NCBI GenBank assembly: GCA_017521605.1
Contig: JAFXCD010000004.1
Location: forward strand, 46,834 to 110,833
Source: Lachnospiraceae bacterium
GTDB lineage: Bacteria; Bacillota; Clostridia; Lachnospirales; Lachnospiraceae
Direction: 5' to 3'
Length of the DNA: 64,000 nucleotides
Part shown: piece by piece, positions 18,164-27,695 of the stretch
Layout of the letters: every line of letters begins with the position of its first letter
How positions within the stretch are numbered: the stretch's first letter is position 1
Position numbers and translations under genes: made by a program
Notes under the pieces: generated by a model
The model's database searches: none
The model's input: the letters and a program-made list of their open reading frames with translations, nothing else
Told to the model about the DNA's origin: nothing

Positions 18164-18195
18164 TGCATATCACAAGCAGTGTTTGTGATAATGCA
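18164..18195. repeat. Intergenic palindrome upstream of the small unknown gene
   Basis: TGCATATCACAA and TTGTGATAATGCA form a 12-bp stem with one bulged base and a 7-nt loop. The palindrome lies directly upstream of the GGAGG of the downstream gene and 46 bp after sigE. It could be a weak terminator for neither neighbour (no T-run) or a regulator-binding site. Confidence 0.5.
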
Positions 18196-18241
18196 TCATA
18201 TCCTGTATATCATACATTGACTTTTGTGTTTTTGCAAGTGC

Positions 18242-18982
18242 TTATACAACACTAATCATTTCTCTTTTCAATTGTTTCATTATCCTTTTTTCCAAACGGG
18301 ATATGTAGGATTGGGAGATCCCTAGCATTATAGCCACTTCCTTTTGGGTCATTTCCTGACCATCCGGTGTGCCCAGACCAAATCGCATACGTATAATCAG
18401 TTTCTCTCTTTCCGAAAGCTTATTCACAGCTTTTAGTAAAAGCTTCCGCTCTACTTCATCCTCAATCCCTCTACAAATAACATCCTCTTCTGTTCCCAAA
18501 ATATCAGACAATAACAATTCATTTCCATCCCAATCTACATTTAAAGGTTCATCAATGGAAACTTCCAGACGTGTTTTACTGTTTCGTCTCAAATACATCA
18601 GAATTTCGTTCTCTATACAACGAGAAGCATAGGTTGCCAGCTTTATGTTTTTCTCAGGATTAAAAGTATTAATAGCCTTAATTAATCCGATGGTTCCTAT
18701 AGATATTAAATCCTCTACTCCCACACCTGTATTGTCAAATTTTTTTGCAATATATACAACTAATCGTAAATTATGTTCTATTAATACTGCTTTTGCCTCT
18801 TCCTCTCCCATTACAAGTTGTTCCAGTATTTGATTTTCCTCCTCTGCACTCAGAGGTGCCGGTAATACTTCCGTGCCTCCAATATAAAAAATTTCTCCTT
18901 TTGCCTGGCTCTTACACTGATTTTTCCACAGCTTAACCCATTCATTAATTCCCTTGGGTAATCTCATTCTCCACACTATCAT
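18242..18982 (-). CDS. sigE: Pro-sigma-E, sporulation sigma factor
   Basis: First mother-cell sigma factor of sporulation, made as an inactive precursor and cleaved by SpoIIGA. The 246 residues include an N-terminal pro-sequence of about 27-30 residues rich in Trp and Lys, followed by [15 protein letters not shown], the conserved region around the cleavage site. Then come [49 protein letters not shown] (region 2, nearly identical across the family) and [13 protein letters not shown] (region 4). The start ATG follows the spoIIGA stop codon directly and uses GGAGG inside the spoIIGA end, giving tight coupling of protease and substrate synthesis. Confidence 0.97.
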   Translation of the reverse strand: MIVWRMRLPKGINEWVKLWKNQCKSQAKGEIFYIGGTEVLPAPLSAEEENQILEQLVMGEEEAKAVLIEHNLRLVVYIAKKFDNTGVGVEDLISIGTIGLIKAINTFNPEKNIKLATYASRCIENEILMYLRRNSKTRLEVSIDEPLNVDWDGNELLLSDILGTEEDVICRGIEDEVERKLLLKAVNKLSEREKLIIRMRFGLGTPDGQEMTQKEVAIMLGISQSYISRLEKRIMKQLKREMISVV

Positions 18983-19786
18983 TTAGTTTCCTCCCTTCAA
19001 TATGTCAGGATTCAATATCATTTGATACTTGCTCCCTTCTTTAAAAAACTCCTGATTCTCCCCTATATACAGATTTTGACACTCTTTATAGCCTCCCTCC
19101 ACCTCAACAAATATTGACTTCACCAAATATGCCTTAATTAATCCATGTTGTTTTCCTACACTACAAAAGGGAACCATTCGATATCCTTCCGGCCATTCTC
19201 CATCAAACATTTTTTTCAAAGTTAACGGCTCTGCCACAGATACCGGCTGACCACTAATGGGTTCCACCAACGAATTTCCGGTGTCTAAAAGTGCATTAAT
19301 TTCCATTTTTTCTTTACCATTATGTATAATCACCTTACAATCGTATTCCTTCTTTGTTCTCTTAATGAGCAGTTTACCTGAAATTAAATATACAGCAGTT
19401 GCAAGCACTAAGATTCCAAGAATCCCACGAAAACCTCCTCCCCAGTTCACACTCAACTTAAGCCAAAATCTCAAAAGTCCTCCTAATACTAAGGTTATTA
19501 TTATCATCCTCTCCATAATCTGCAACAATTGTTTTCTATTTACAATCTGAAAGGTATATTTGCACATCACCCACACAGAAAGTAGCCCTCCCATCAACAA
19601 TCCCATTCTTACTGGAATAGGTAAAATCACAGGAACCATTGAACAAAGCGCCCCCAGCAAAGCTCCAAAAACTAAGCGTTTGCCGGAAACAACCCGATAT
19701 GAAAGTCGGTTAACCAATGCTAAAAGATAAAAATTTAACAAGAAATGTAACAATAATAAACTGTCTACATAAACCTCATAATACAT
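18983..19786 (-). CDS. spoIIGA: Sigma-E processing peptidase SpoIIGA
   Basis: Membrane-embedded aspartic protease that activates pro-sigma-E after asymmetric division. The start ATG at 19786 (MYYEVYVDSLLLLHF) has GGAGG 6 nt upstream and matches the family N-terminus; a longer frame exists but lacks support. About five hydrophobic segments cover residues 1-150. The cytoplasmic domain carries the catalytic LLDTGNSL motif near residue 185 and ends with a conserved MILNPDILKGG stretch. The gene is immediately upstream of sigE with zero spacing, as in bacilli and clostridia. Confidence 0.95.
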   Translation of the reverse strand: MYYEVYVDSLLLLHFLLNFYLLALVNRLSYRVVSGKRLVFGALLGALCSMVPVILPIPVRMGLLMGGLLSVWVMCKYTFQIVNRKQLLQIMERMIIITLVLGGLLRFWLKLSVNWGGGFRGILGILVLATAVYLISGKLLIKRTKKEYDCKVIIHNGKEKMEINALLDTGNSLVEPISGQPVSVAEPLTLKKMFDGEWPEGYRMVPFCSVGKQHGLIKAYLVKSIFVEVEGGYKECQNLYIGENQEFFKEGSKYQMILNPDILKGGN

Positions 19787-19819
19787 TCTCCACCTCCATC
19801 CCTGGCTCCTCTCCAGCTT

Positions 19820-19854
19820 ATTATACAAAAATCTCCTTAGGAATTTTGTCAAAA
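19820..19854 (-). promoter_or_regulatory. spoIIG-like promoter with long spacer and 0A-like box
   Basis: On the minus strand a perfect TTGACA (19847-19852) and a perfect TATAAT (19820-19825) are 21 bp apart, which is too long for an ordinary SigA promoter. The Bacillus subtilis spoIIG promoter has a similarly long spacer (22 bp) and needs Spo0A~P. TTTTGTCAAAA (plus strand 19844-19854), close to a 0A box, overlaps the -35. Confidence 0.65.
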
Positions 19855-19898
19855 CAAAGATAAAACCAAGCTTTCTTATCCCTGTAATATGACAAAAA

Positions 19899-19923
19899 CA
19901 GCCATACCCAAAGGTATGGCTGT
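19899..19923 (-). terminator. Terminator of ftsZ
   Basis: Perfect 11-bp stem ACAGCCATACC / GGTATGGCTGT with a 3-nt loop, followed on the minus strand by TTTTTG. It separates the division cluster from spoIIGA-sigE. Confidence 0.9.
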
Positions 19924-19939
19924 ATAAATCAGTTTTTAT

Positions 19940-21109
19940 TTACTTTCTTGTCAGGAAATCCGGAATATTCAACGACTTAGATTTTACATTGCTCTGAATA
20001 TCAATAGGCTTATTCAACGAAGCCGGCGGTTCTGCAGGAGTAACAGGCACTTTAATAGATGGAGTAACCGGTGTTACTGTTGCACCAAATCCTGTTGTTA
20101 CAGTAGGCGCTTTATAAGCAAATCCCGAATTCATTCTGGTCTGTGACATATTATTCAACACATCATCAATACCGGTTGCAATAACTGTAATGGTACAATT
20201 GCCACTCTTATTAGCATCATATAATGCACCAAAGATAATATTAACATCATTGCCGCAAAGCTCCTGAACATAACTTACTGCATCGGAAGCATCTGCTAAA
20301 GTAATATCACCGGAAACATTTACAATCACATCAGTAGCGCCTGAAATGGTTGTCTCTAACAACGGAGAAGCAACTGCCATCTTCACTGCATCCAATGCCT
20401 TTTCATCACCCTTACCTTCACCAATACCGATATGTGCAATTCCTTTATCCTTCATTACTGTCTGAACATCTGCAAAATCCAGATTAATGATAGCAGGTAA
20501 ATTAATCAAATCTGTAATTCCCTGAACTGCCTGCTGTAACACTTCATCCGCCTTCTTTAAAGCTTCAGGCATAGTAGTTCTACGATCCACAATTTCTAAA
20601 AGCTTATCATTAGGAATCACAATCAATGTATCTACATATTCTTTAATCTTATCTATACCACCCAATGCATTCTGCATACGTGTCTTAGCTTCAAAACGGA
20701 AAGGTTTGGTTACAACACCAACTGTTAAAATACCCATTTCCTTTGCTATCTTTGCCACAATAGGTGCTGCACCGGTACCGGTACCGCCACCCATACCACA
20801 GGTAACAAATACCATATCAGCGCCTTCCAAAGCTCCTTGAATATTTTCGCTACTTTCTTCTGCCGCTTTTTCACCGATTTCAGGCTTTGCACCAGCTCCT
20901 AAGCCTTTCGTCAGCTTTTCACCAATCTGAATCAGCTTCGGCGCCTTACATAACTGTAACGCCTGTTTATCTGTATTTACACCAATGAATTCTACTCCAT
21001 CAATTTGTTCATCAACCATTCTGTTTACTGCATTATTTCCTGCACCGCCGACTCCCACTACAATAATCTTAGCAGCTGCCTGGGTGTCATTTGTTTTTAC
21101 TTCGAGCAA
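19940..21109 (-). CDS. ftsZ: Cell division protein FtsZ
   Basis: Tubulin-like GTPase that forms the Z-ring. The 389 residues include [13 protein letters not shown] near residue 18, the tubulin signature [10 protein letters not shown] near residue 106 and the T7-loop region [11 protein letters not shown]. After a variable Pro-rich linker the conserved C-terminal peptide [10 protein letters not shown] is present; this binds FtsA or SepF-type partners. The start codon is TTG, supported by AAGGAGG about 9 nt upstream and the absence of an ATG in the right place. It is the last gene of the mraZ-type cluster and also has its own promoter. Confidence 0.98.
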   Translation of the reverse strand: MLEVKTNDTQAAAKIIVVGVGGAGNNAVNRMVDEQIDGVEFIGVNTDKQALQLCKAPKLIQIGEKLTKGLGAGAKPEIGEKAAEESSENIQGALEGADMVFVTCGMGGGTGTGAAPIVAKIAKEMGILTVGVVTKPFRFEAKTRMQNALGGIDKIKEYVDTLIVIPNDKLLEIVDRRTTMPEALKKADEVLQQAVQGITDLINLPAIINLDFADVQTVMKDKGIAHIGIGEGKGDEKALDAVKMAVASPLLETTISGATDVIVNVSGDITLADASDAVSYVQELCGNDVNIIFGALYDANKSGNCTITVIATGIDDVLNNMSQTRMNSGFAYKAPTVTTGFGATVTPVTPSIKVPVTPAEPPASLNKPIDIQSNVKSKSLNIPDFLTRK

Positions 21110-21151
21110 GGGTTTGTCCTCCTTTTTTTCCGAATAAATTCCATATACTTT

Positions 21152-21180
21152 ATCATATAATTATTTTTCAAATTAATCAA
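21152..21180 (-). promoter_or_regulatory. SigA-type promoter directly upstream of ftsZ
   Basis: Minus-strand TTGATT (21175-21180), a 17-bp spacer and TATGAT (21152-21157), in the 97-bp ftsQ-ftsZ gap. It would allow ftsZ expression independent of the mraZ promoter. Confidence 0.55.
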
Positions 21181-21206
21181 CCTATTTTTTCATAAATTAT
21201 AAATTT

Positions 21207-21953
21207 TTAATTAATTTCTTCTGTTTTATCCACTTCAAATATGGTCAAATCCATATCCTCAGTATAATTTTCCAAATGTAATACTCCGCTGGTATCATCC
21301 AGATACCCTATAATGGTAGGTAAAACCATGATTTTCTCTTCCAAATCCACTGCTTTACCCAGCATTACTCTCAGTTCTCCTATATAAAGTACAATATCCA
21401 TGTCTGATTGAAAATATATTTTTTCAGCACTAATCTCATACTTGTCCAATAAATTAGCAATACTCATTACCGTTTCAAATACACCATCATTCTCAACCGG
21501 TATCTTCTCTCCCAGTACAACATGCTGAAACTTTAGCCCTGACACTTGAGGTATACCTATTGTGCGTGCATTTGAAGTTTCCACCATATAACCATCTCTG
21601 TCAAAATATATAAAGCTGTCCATAAACTCGATATATCCTGCCAATGCCTTCTCATACACAACAATCTTAATTGTATCCGGCGAAAGTATCTCCACATTCA
21701 TTACATCTACAAAAGGAATGTTTTCTACTCCCTTATCCCTATATTTCCAGGACAAATACATGGAATTACTACCAAGAGGCCCTTGCATTACCATGTTCTC
21801 AATTTCCTTCTGGGTATAATGTACATTACCTTCCACATATACTGTTTTTACAGAGTAGGTACTGATAAAATAATAAAATCCTCCTACAAGCAGAGCAATC
21901 AATATTAGTATTATCAGTACAACTACTATTTTTCCTCTTCGTTTCTTATACAC
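21207..21953 (-). CDS. ftsQ: Cell division protein FtsQ/DivIB
   Basis: Bitopic division protein linking early and late divisome components. The 248 residues start with a basic cytoplasmic tail (MYKKRRGK), one transmembrane segment (about 9-32) and a POTRA-type domain beginning TVYVEGNVHYTQKEIENMV. The remainder fits the FtsQ beta domain. It overlaps the 3' end of murA by 8 bp. It follows murA and precedes ftsZ; an ftsA gene, often found here in other bacteria, is absent. Confidence 0.9.
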   Translation of the reverse strand: MYKKRRGKIVVVLIILILIALLVGGFYYFISTYSVKTVYVEGNVHYTQKEIENMVMQGPLGSNSMYLSWKYRDKGVENIPFVDVMNVEILSPDTIKIVVYEKALAGYIEFMDSFIYFDRDGYMVETSNARTIGIPQVSGLKFQHVVLGEKIPVENDGVFETVMSIANLLDKYEISAEKIYFQSDMDIVLYIGELRVMLGKAVDLEEKIMVLPTIIGYLDDTSGVLHLENYTEDMDLTIFEVDKTEEIN

Positions 21954-23208
21954 TAACCACTCTCGCTCCTAACTCTCGTAAATCTTTTCCTATATTTTCA
22001 TAACCACGCAATATATATTTGCAGCCACTTATACATGTCACATCATTCGTCATCAATCCCGCCAAAATCATGGCTGCTCCACCCCTTAGCTCCTTGGCTT
22101 CTACATTTCTACCCCGAAGCAGTTTACCTCCCTTAATCAAAATCCGTCTTTCATCCAATACATAAATATCTGCCCCCATGGTTTTTAGAGGCTCCACAAT
22201 ATGAAAGCGGTTTTCGAATATGGTTTCTTCAATAACCGTCTCTCCCTTAGCTCTTAATGCAGCAACCGTAACTGCTGACTGCAAATCCGTAGGGAAATCC
22301 GGATATTCTCCTGTCCGCAAACAAGCTATGGGCTGTAATTCCTCCGGCGCCTGCACATATAAGCCCATAGGACTCTCCTGGCAAAGTGCACCCATACGCT
22401 CTGCAACCTGCAGAACTGCCTGCATTTCATTACATGGTGCCTCCTCCAGCCATGCATTACCACCGGCTGCCAGTACAGCAAACAAATAGGTCCCTGCCAC
22501 TATACGGTCAGCGGGTATCTTCATACAACATCCACAAAGCTGTCCCGCACCATTAATAATCAGGCAATCACTTCCAATTCCCTTTATATCAGCTCCGCAC
22601 TTCACCAGATACTCACATAAGGCTACTACTTCCGGCTCCTTAGCTGCATGAATAATTCTGGTTCTCCCTTTTGCAAGAACTGCCGCCAGTATCACATTCT
22701 CGGTTGCTCCTACACTTACTTTAGGAAAACAAACCTCCGCCCCGCAAAAGCCCTCCGGTACTATTCCATGAATCATCCCATTCTCTATATGAAATATGGC
22801 TCCCATCTTTTCCAAAGCCTTCAAATGTAAATCTATGGGACGCGCTCCAATAACACAACCTCCCGGATATTCCATGGTCACTTCCCCACAACGGGCAAGC
22901 AATGCACCCAGCATACAAACAGAAGAACGCATACCTTGTACTGCTTCTGCAGGTAACTTACCCGACCGGATCTGGTCCGCATTTACAGAAACACAATCAC
23001 AACGCTCCCTGATTTTGCAACCAATACTTCTTAAAAGCTGTTTCATCTGAAAAACATCTGTGATTTTAGGACAGTTATAGACAACATTCTCTCCCTTGGT
23101 CAGAAGTGTAGCTGCCAAAATAGGCAGTGAAGCATTTTTTGAACCTTGTATTCTTACCTTCCCCTGCAAGCATACTCCACCATGCACACAAACAGAATCC
23201 ATCTGCAT
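21946..23208 (-). CDS. murA: UDP-N-acetylglucosamine 1-carboxyvinyltransferase
   Basis: Catalyses the first committed step of peptidoglycan synthesis, transferring enolpyruvate from PEP to UDP-GlcNAc; the target of fosfomycin. The catalytic cysteine lies in PGGCVIGARPIDLH (Cys118 from the chosen start), so the usual fosfomycin-sensitive residue is present. The N-terminal QGSKNASLPIL motif is intact. The ATG at 23208 is preferred because GGAGG lies 8 nt upstream; an ATG six codons earlier has none. It sits where murG is often found in division clusters, between ftsW and ftsQ. Length 420 is normal. Confidence 0.95.
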   Translation of the reverse strand: MQMDSVCVHGGVCLQGKVRIQGSKNASLPILAATLLTKGENVVYNCPKITDVFQMKQLLRSIGCKIRERCDCVSVNADQIRSGKLPAEAVQGMRSSVCMLGALLARCGEVTMEYPGGCVIGARPIDLHLKALEKMGAIFHIENGMIHGIVPEGFCGAEVCFPKVSVGATENVILAAVLAKGRTRIIHAAKEPEVVALCEYLVKCGADIKGIGSDCLIINGAGQLCGCCMKIPADRIVAGTYLFAVLAAGGNAWLEEAPCNEMQAVLQVAERMGALCQESPMGLYVQAPEELQPIACLRTGEYPDFPTDLQSAVTVAALRAKGETVIEETIFENRFHIVEPLKTMGADIYVLDERRILIKGGKLLRGRNVEAKELRGGAAMILAGLMTNDVTCISGCKYILRGYENIGKDLRELGARVVSV

Positions 23209-23286
23209 TACAAAATCCCTCCGCATTCAGACATATCCTATTATATGTACACCTACTCCCTGCAGTACATTGTCCAATCTTATCGT

Positions 23287-24441
23287 TTACACTTCCTTCA
23301 ACTGTATTCTCTTAGCCACATTTAATACTAAACCGATTTCAATCAATAAAAACATTACAGATGTACCTCCATAACTGATAAACGGCAGGGAAATACCTGT
23401 ATTAGGTATGGTATTGGTTACTACGGCTATATTCAGAATTACCTGTATTGCAATATGTCCCATTACACCAACCACCAGTAATGAACCAAACAAATCCGGT
23501 GCATTATTAGCGATCAACATCATTCTCCACAGCAAAACCAGAAACATTGTGATAACAATTATTGCACCAAACAAACCCAATTCCTCACAAATAATGGAGA
23601 AAATCATATCGTTCTGCGCCTCCGGAATAAATCCCAGCTTCTGCATACTTTGGCCCAGTCCTTTTCCTACAATACCCCCTGAACCGATAGCATATAGGGA
23701 TTGTAATGTCTGATAGCCCGTATCTCCTGCATAAGCCTCCGGATTCATCCATGCTAATATTCTCTTAAATCGGAATCCCTCTATATCTGACATATTCAGT
23801 TTAGATATGTAATTAAGCAGTATACCAATTGCTACACTTCCTACCGCACCAATGATAATAAAGGTTTTGTAATCAGGACTTGCCACAAAAACCATAAATA
23901 CCGCAATTCCCAAAATAATAATAGCTGAACTCAGATTATCTGTCAGCTTCCACACCATAATCACAATAGGTAATGAAGACCCAATGGTAAAAACCATTCC
24001 TCGCATGACTTTCATACCTTTTCCCAACCAACATACAAAATAGGCCAGGAACAAAATCATACAAAGCTTTGCCACCTCTGCCGGCTGTATAGTCAGAGGA
24101 CCAATAGGAATCCATCGTTTTGCCCCGTGGGATTCCACTCCAATAAAAGGCACCAATATAATAAGTATGGCTGACACAATATATCCAAGCACCGCAAATC
24201 TACGCCAGAAAGGATAGGGAACGTTGGCCACTACAATCATAGCCACCAACCCAATAATAGAGGCAAACAACTGTTTTTTCAGAAAAAATGCCGCATCATT
24301 ATAAGAAGCATGGGCTTCATAGGAGCTTACAGAATATATCATAATCAATCCAAACCCCAACAAAAAGAGCACCACAAAAAGCAATGTATAATCAAAAAAG
24401 TATTCTGTTTGTTCTTTCCTTTTCTTTACTTGTTCTGCCAT
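23287..24441 (-). CDS. ftsW: FtsW/SpoVE-type peptidoglycan polymerase
   Basis: SEDS-family glycosyltransferase that polymerises lipid II at the septum. The 384 residues contain about ten transmembrane segments. Visible family features are GLIMIYSVSSYEA near the N-terminus, the KRWIPIGPLTIQPAEVAK region and the C-terminal NTGISLPFISYGGTSV motif. Its partner would be one of the two class B PBPs upstream. It lies 15 bp after murD. FtsW and SpoVE cannot be distinguished by sequence alone here; the cluster position fits either. Confidence 0.92.
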   Translation of the reverse strand: MAEQVKKRKEQTEYFFDYTLLFVVLFLLGFGLIMIYSVSSYEAHASYNDAAFFLKKQLFASIIGLVAMIVVANVPYPFWRRFAVLGYIVSAILIILVPFIGVESHGAKRWIPIGPLTIQPAEVAKLCMILFLAYFVCWLGKGMKVMRGMVFTIGSSLPIVIMVWKLTDNLSSAIIILGIAVFMVFVASPDYKTFIIIGAVGSVAIGILLNYISKLNMSDIEGFRFKRILAWMNPEAYAGDTGYQTLQSLYAIGSGGIVGKGLGQSMQKLGFIPEAQNDMIFSIICEELGLFGAIIVITMFLVLLWRMMLIANNAPDLFGSLLVVGVMGHIAIQVILNIAVVTNTIPNTGISLPFISYGGTSVMFLLIEIGLVLNVAKRIQLKEV

Positions 24442-24456
24442 ATATTCATCATATCC

Positions 24457-25824
24457 TTACTTTTCCAATTGATTCACATAATCCTTAAAAAGCTTACCTC
24501 TTACCTCATAATTGGGAAACATCCCCCAACTGGCACAAGCCGGTGATAAAAGTACTGCTTCTCCCGGCTCTGCCAATGACGTACAAAGCTCCATGCACTC
24601 CTCAAAGGTATCTGCCATTTTAATATTCGTAAAGCCATGTTTACGGGCACATTCCGCTATTTTTTCACGAGTCTGCCCAATAAGTACCAGCCACTTTACT
24701 TTATTGTCAAAGGACTCAATCCACTCATCATACTCATTCTGTTTATCATAACCACCACCAATTAATATAGTGGACTTACTCATGGCTTTTATTCCCTGAA
24801 TGGCCGCATCCGGATTGGTTCCCTTGGAATCATTATAGTAGTCCACACCACCCTTAGTTGCCACAAACTCTATACGGTGCTCCACTGCCTTAAAGCCCTT
24901 AACAACCTTTAATATTGTTTCCATAGGAACCTGCATTCCCTCTGCCATAGCAATGGCTGCCATTACATTTTCCACATTGCAAAGACCCACCAGATTCATA
25001 CCCTTGTGGATATTCAACAATACTTCTACCTGACCGGAAACCGCTTTACAAATCTCTTCTCCCTGTAAAAAATAACCATTCTCCAAGGTTCTTGCTGAAG
25101 AAAAATAGACCACCTTAGCAGGACATTTTTCTCCAAAGGCTCTTGTGTATTCATTTTCATAATTTAATACGCAAATCTGCTCTTTTGTCTGCTTTGCTGC
25201 TATTTTCTCCTTAGCTCCTGCATAAGCCTCCATGGTATAGTGACGGTTTAAATGATCCGGTGTTACATTCAATATTGCTGACACCTGAGGCAAAAAGGTA
25301 TCCACTGTTTCCAACTGAAAACTGCTGATTTCTCCTACTGTCACTGTATCTTCAGCTGTTTTTAGGGCTTCCAATGTATAAGGATTCCCAATATTACCTA
25401 CCACAAAAGTCTTCTCCTCACCCAAATGGGCTTTCATGATTTCTCCCACCAAAGTTGTGGTAGTAGTCTTACCATTGGTACCGGTTATGGCAACCACCCG
25501 GCCTTTTTCTGCCAGATATCCCAATTCAATCTCACCAATAATACGAATCCCCTTATCTCTCATTTTATTTACCATAGGAATATCCGTAGGTACTCCCGGA
25601 CTCAACACAGCAATTTCTATCTTTTCTGCATCCATTGTACTTTCCGGAAGTTCACCACTATAACAGGTTGCCCTTACTCCTTCCGGCACCTTCTGCTTCA
25701 GTTCCTCCACAGAAAGCTTCCCATCAAACAGAACTATTTCTGCTCCTAATTTATTTAACAACGACATGGCACCGATTCCACTGATACCGGAACCAACCAC
25801 CAGGCACTTGCGTCCCTTTACCAT
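24457..25824 (-). CDS. murD: UDP-N-acetylmuramoyl-L-alanine--D-glutamate ligase
   Basis: Cytoplasmic Mur ligase adding D-Glu to UDP-MurNAc-L-Ala. An N-terminal Rossmann domain begins VVGSGISGIGA. The ATP-binding P-loop is ITGTNGKTTTTTL near residue 114. NVTPDHLNRH and the C-terminal-domain segment YNDSKGTNPDA (with the ligase Lys/Asp residues) follow. Length 455 is typical. It sits between the second PBP gene and ftsW with short gaps. An mraY gene, which often precedes murD, is not present here. Confidence 0.96.
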   Translation of the reverse strand: MVKGRKCLVVGSGISGIGAMSLLNKLGAEIVLFDGKLSVEELKQKVPEGVRATCYSGELPESTMDAEKIEIAVLSPGVPTDIPMVNKMRDKGIRIIGEIELGYLAEKGRVVAITGTNGKTTTTTLVGEIMKAHLGEEKTFVVGNIGNPYTLEALKTAEDTVTVGEISSFQLETVDTFLPQVSAILNVTPDHLNRHYTMEAYAGAKEKIAAKQTKEQICVLNYENEYTRAFGEKCPAKVVYFSSARTLENGYFLQGEEICKAVSGQVEVLLNIHKGMNLVGLCNVENVMAAIAMAEGMQVPMETILKVVKGFKAVEHRIEFVATKGGVDYYNDSKGTNPDAAIQGIKAMSKSTILIGGGYDKQNEYDEWIESFDNKVKWLVLIGQTREKIAECARKHGFTNIKMADTFEECMELCTSLAEPGEAVLLSPACASWGMFPNYEVRGKLFKDYVNQLEK

Positions 25825-25844
25825 AATTTCTCCTTTCGCGCCAA

Positions 25845-27614
25845 CTAAGACGCATCTGTCTCTTCTTTTTCCTTATTTATCTCATTATAATCCATTATTC
25901 CCAAATAAGGAAGAATATTTTCAAAAAGCTGCCGTATAATCGGTGCTGCTATAGTTCCACCATAATAAGTTCCCTGGGGTCTGTTTATAATAGCTATAGC
26001 AATTACTTGTGGATTATCAGCCGGCGCGAACCCTAAAAAAGAGGATATATACTGCCGTTCCGATCTTGGTAAGGTCTGACTTGTGGCTGTCTTACCACCA
26101 ATCCGTACCCCTTCAATCTTACCGTTTTTTCCGCCTCCCTCTGAAACCACCATCTCCAACATATAACGCATGGTTTCAGAAGTTTGTTCTGAAACAATCC
26201 CTTCCTCCACAGGATAAGTCAGCTTTTTTACCACTTCCCCTTCCTTATTGGTTATCTTTACCCCCAAATGCGGTGTAATACGCTTTCCACCATTGACAAT
26301 AGATGAGGCTGTAGTAATCAATTGCACAGGTGTAATCTGAAAAGACTGGCCAAAGGATACTGTAGCCAGCTCCACAGGTCCAATATTTTCCGGCTTATGC
26401 ATAATTGTTCCTGCTTCACCGGGCAAATCAATTCCGGTCTTTTTCAACAAGCCAAACTGTTCTATGTATTCATAAAAAGTTTCTGCACCCAGACGCATAC
26501 CAAGACTAACAAACGCCGGATTACAGGAATTCATTGTTGCATGGACAAAATCTTGACTGCCATGACCATTGGTTTTATGACAACGTATTTTTCTATCATC
26601 TACAATAATGAATCCGGGACAGCTAAAAGTACTTTCCTTTGACACCACTCCTGCTTCCAAGCCTGCTGCAGCTGTTATGATTTTAAAGGTAGACCCCGGT
26701 TCATAGGTATCATTGATACATCCGTTTCGCCAGGTTTGATTTAATATGTTTTGCTTTTCTTCAGCAGACAAATCCACAGATACCCCCTCCGGCAAATCGT
26801 AAGGGGCATTTAAATCAAATTCCGGCACATTTACCATAGCCTTAATTTCCCCATTCTGTGGATTCATCACAATAATGGATACACTTTGTGCCTCTTTCGC
26901 CAACATAGCCTGCTCAGCCAGCTGTTGAGCATAAGACTGAATATTCACATCAAGGCTTAAGTGCAATGTGTTACCGTCCACCGGCTCAATTCTCCTCTCT
27001 CCGGCAGTTTCCACCTCTACTCCACGAGCATCTGTCATTGTTAATATGGTGCCAGGTTCTCCCATCAGGTACTCATCATAAATGACTTCCAGACCAATAA
27101 TACCTTGATTATCACTTCCTGTAAATCCTAATACCTTACTGGCCAAATCCCCATAAGGATAATATCTTTTGAAGTCCTCATCTACCTTTACACCCGGCAA
27201 ATCATAAGCTCGAATACTATCACCAATCTCTTTACTTACATTACTCTTAATTCGTTCTATAGAACTGTATTTCTCCACTCTTTTCCTTACTGTATCTTCC
27301 GGCATTCCCAGCTCTTTGGACAATACCTCTATCACTTTTTCCGGGTCCTCTATCTGATTATGTATAACAGATATGGTACATACTGATCTATTATCCGCAA
27401 TTACAGTACCATTACAGTCTACAATCTGTCCCCTTGCAGCTTTAATATTTCTCTCTCGCTCATGTAAATCCGTTGCCCTTTTCCCATAATAGTCTGACTG
27501 CCAGACCATTAAATAAATCAATCGGACAAACAAAAGCAAAAAAAGCAGGAAACACCCCAAAAAAATTACCAATATCTTCTTACGATTCGCCAATCTATTC
27601 CGCTCATCCCACAA
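25845..27614 (-). CDS. Class B penicillin-binding protein (second of two)
   Basis: Transpeptidase of the FtsI/SpoVD type, 589 residues, with a short cytoplasmic tail, one membrane anchor (about 13-35), a dimerisation domain and a transpeptidase domain. Active-site motifs are STFK (308-311, acylated serine), SCN (363-365) and KTA (508-510), where KTG is the family norm. No PASTA domain is present. The start is TTG at 27614 with GAGG 7 nt upstream; no in-frame ATG is near. That ribosome binding site lies in the 3' arm of a long hairpin. The TTG start and hairpin point to reduced or conditional translation relative to the PBP upstream. A sporulation role (SpoVD-like) is possible but not shown. 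Confidence 0.88.
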   Translation of the reverse strand: MWDERNRLANRKKILVIFLGCFLLFLLLFVRLIYLMVWQSDYYGKRATDLHERERNIKAARGQIVDCNGTVIADNRSVCTISVIHNQIEDPEKVIEVLSKELGMPEDTVRKRVEKYSSIERIKSNVSKEIGDSIRAYDLPGVKVDEDFKRYYPYGDLASKVLGFTGSDNQGIIGLEVIYDEYLMGEPGTILTMTDARGVEVETAGERRIEPVDGNTLHLSLDVNIQSYAQQLAEQAMLAKEAQSVSIIVMNPQNGEIKAMVNVPEFDLNAPYDLPEGVSVDLSAEEKQNILNQTWRNGCINDTYEPGSTFKIITAAAGLEAGVVSKESTFSCPGFIIVDDRKIRCHKTNGHGSQDFVHATMNSCNPAFVSLGMRLGAETFYEYIEQFGLLKKTGIDLPGEAGTIMHKPENIGPVELATVSFGQSFQITPVQLITTASSIVNGGKRITPHLGVKITNKEGEVVKKLTYPVEEGIVSEQTSETMRYMLEMVVSEGGGKNGKIEGVRIGGKTATSQTLPRSERQYISSFLGFAPADNPQVIAIAIINRPQGTYYGGTIAAPIIRQLFENILPYLGIMDYNEINKEKEETDAS

Positions 27615-27619
27615 AACAA

Positions 27620-27674
27620 AACCTCATAATCTGTGAATGTCATCCTTATACTGTATTCCCAGAATTATGAGGTT
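27620..27674 (-). promoter_or_regulatory. Hairpin sequestering the ribosome binding site of the second PBP
   Basis: In the mRNA, the 5' arm starts AACCTCATAAT and the 3' arm ends ATTATGAGGTT. They pair over about 19 bp with one bulge and one mismatch, with a loop of about 16 nt. The 3' arm contains the GAGG used by the TTG start 7 nt later, and CCTC in the 5' arm covers it. A T-rich stretch follows, so partial termination is an alternative role. Confidence 0.6.
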
Positions 27675-27695
27675 ATTCTTCCTTCGTTTAAGTTT

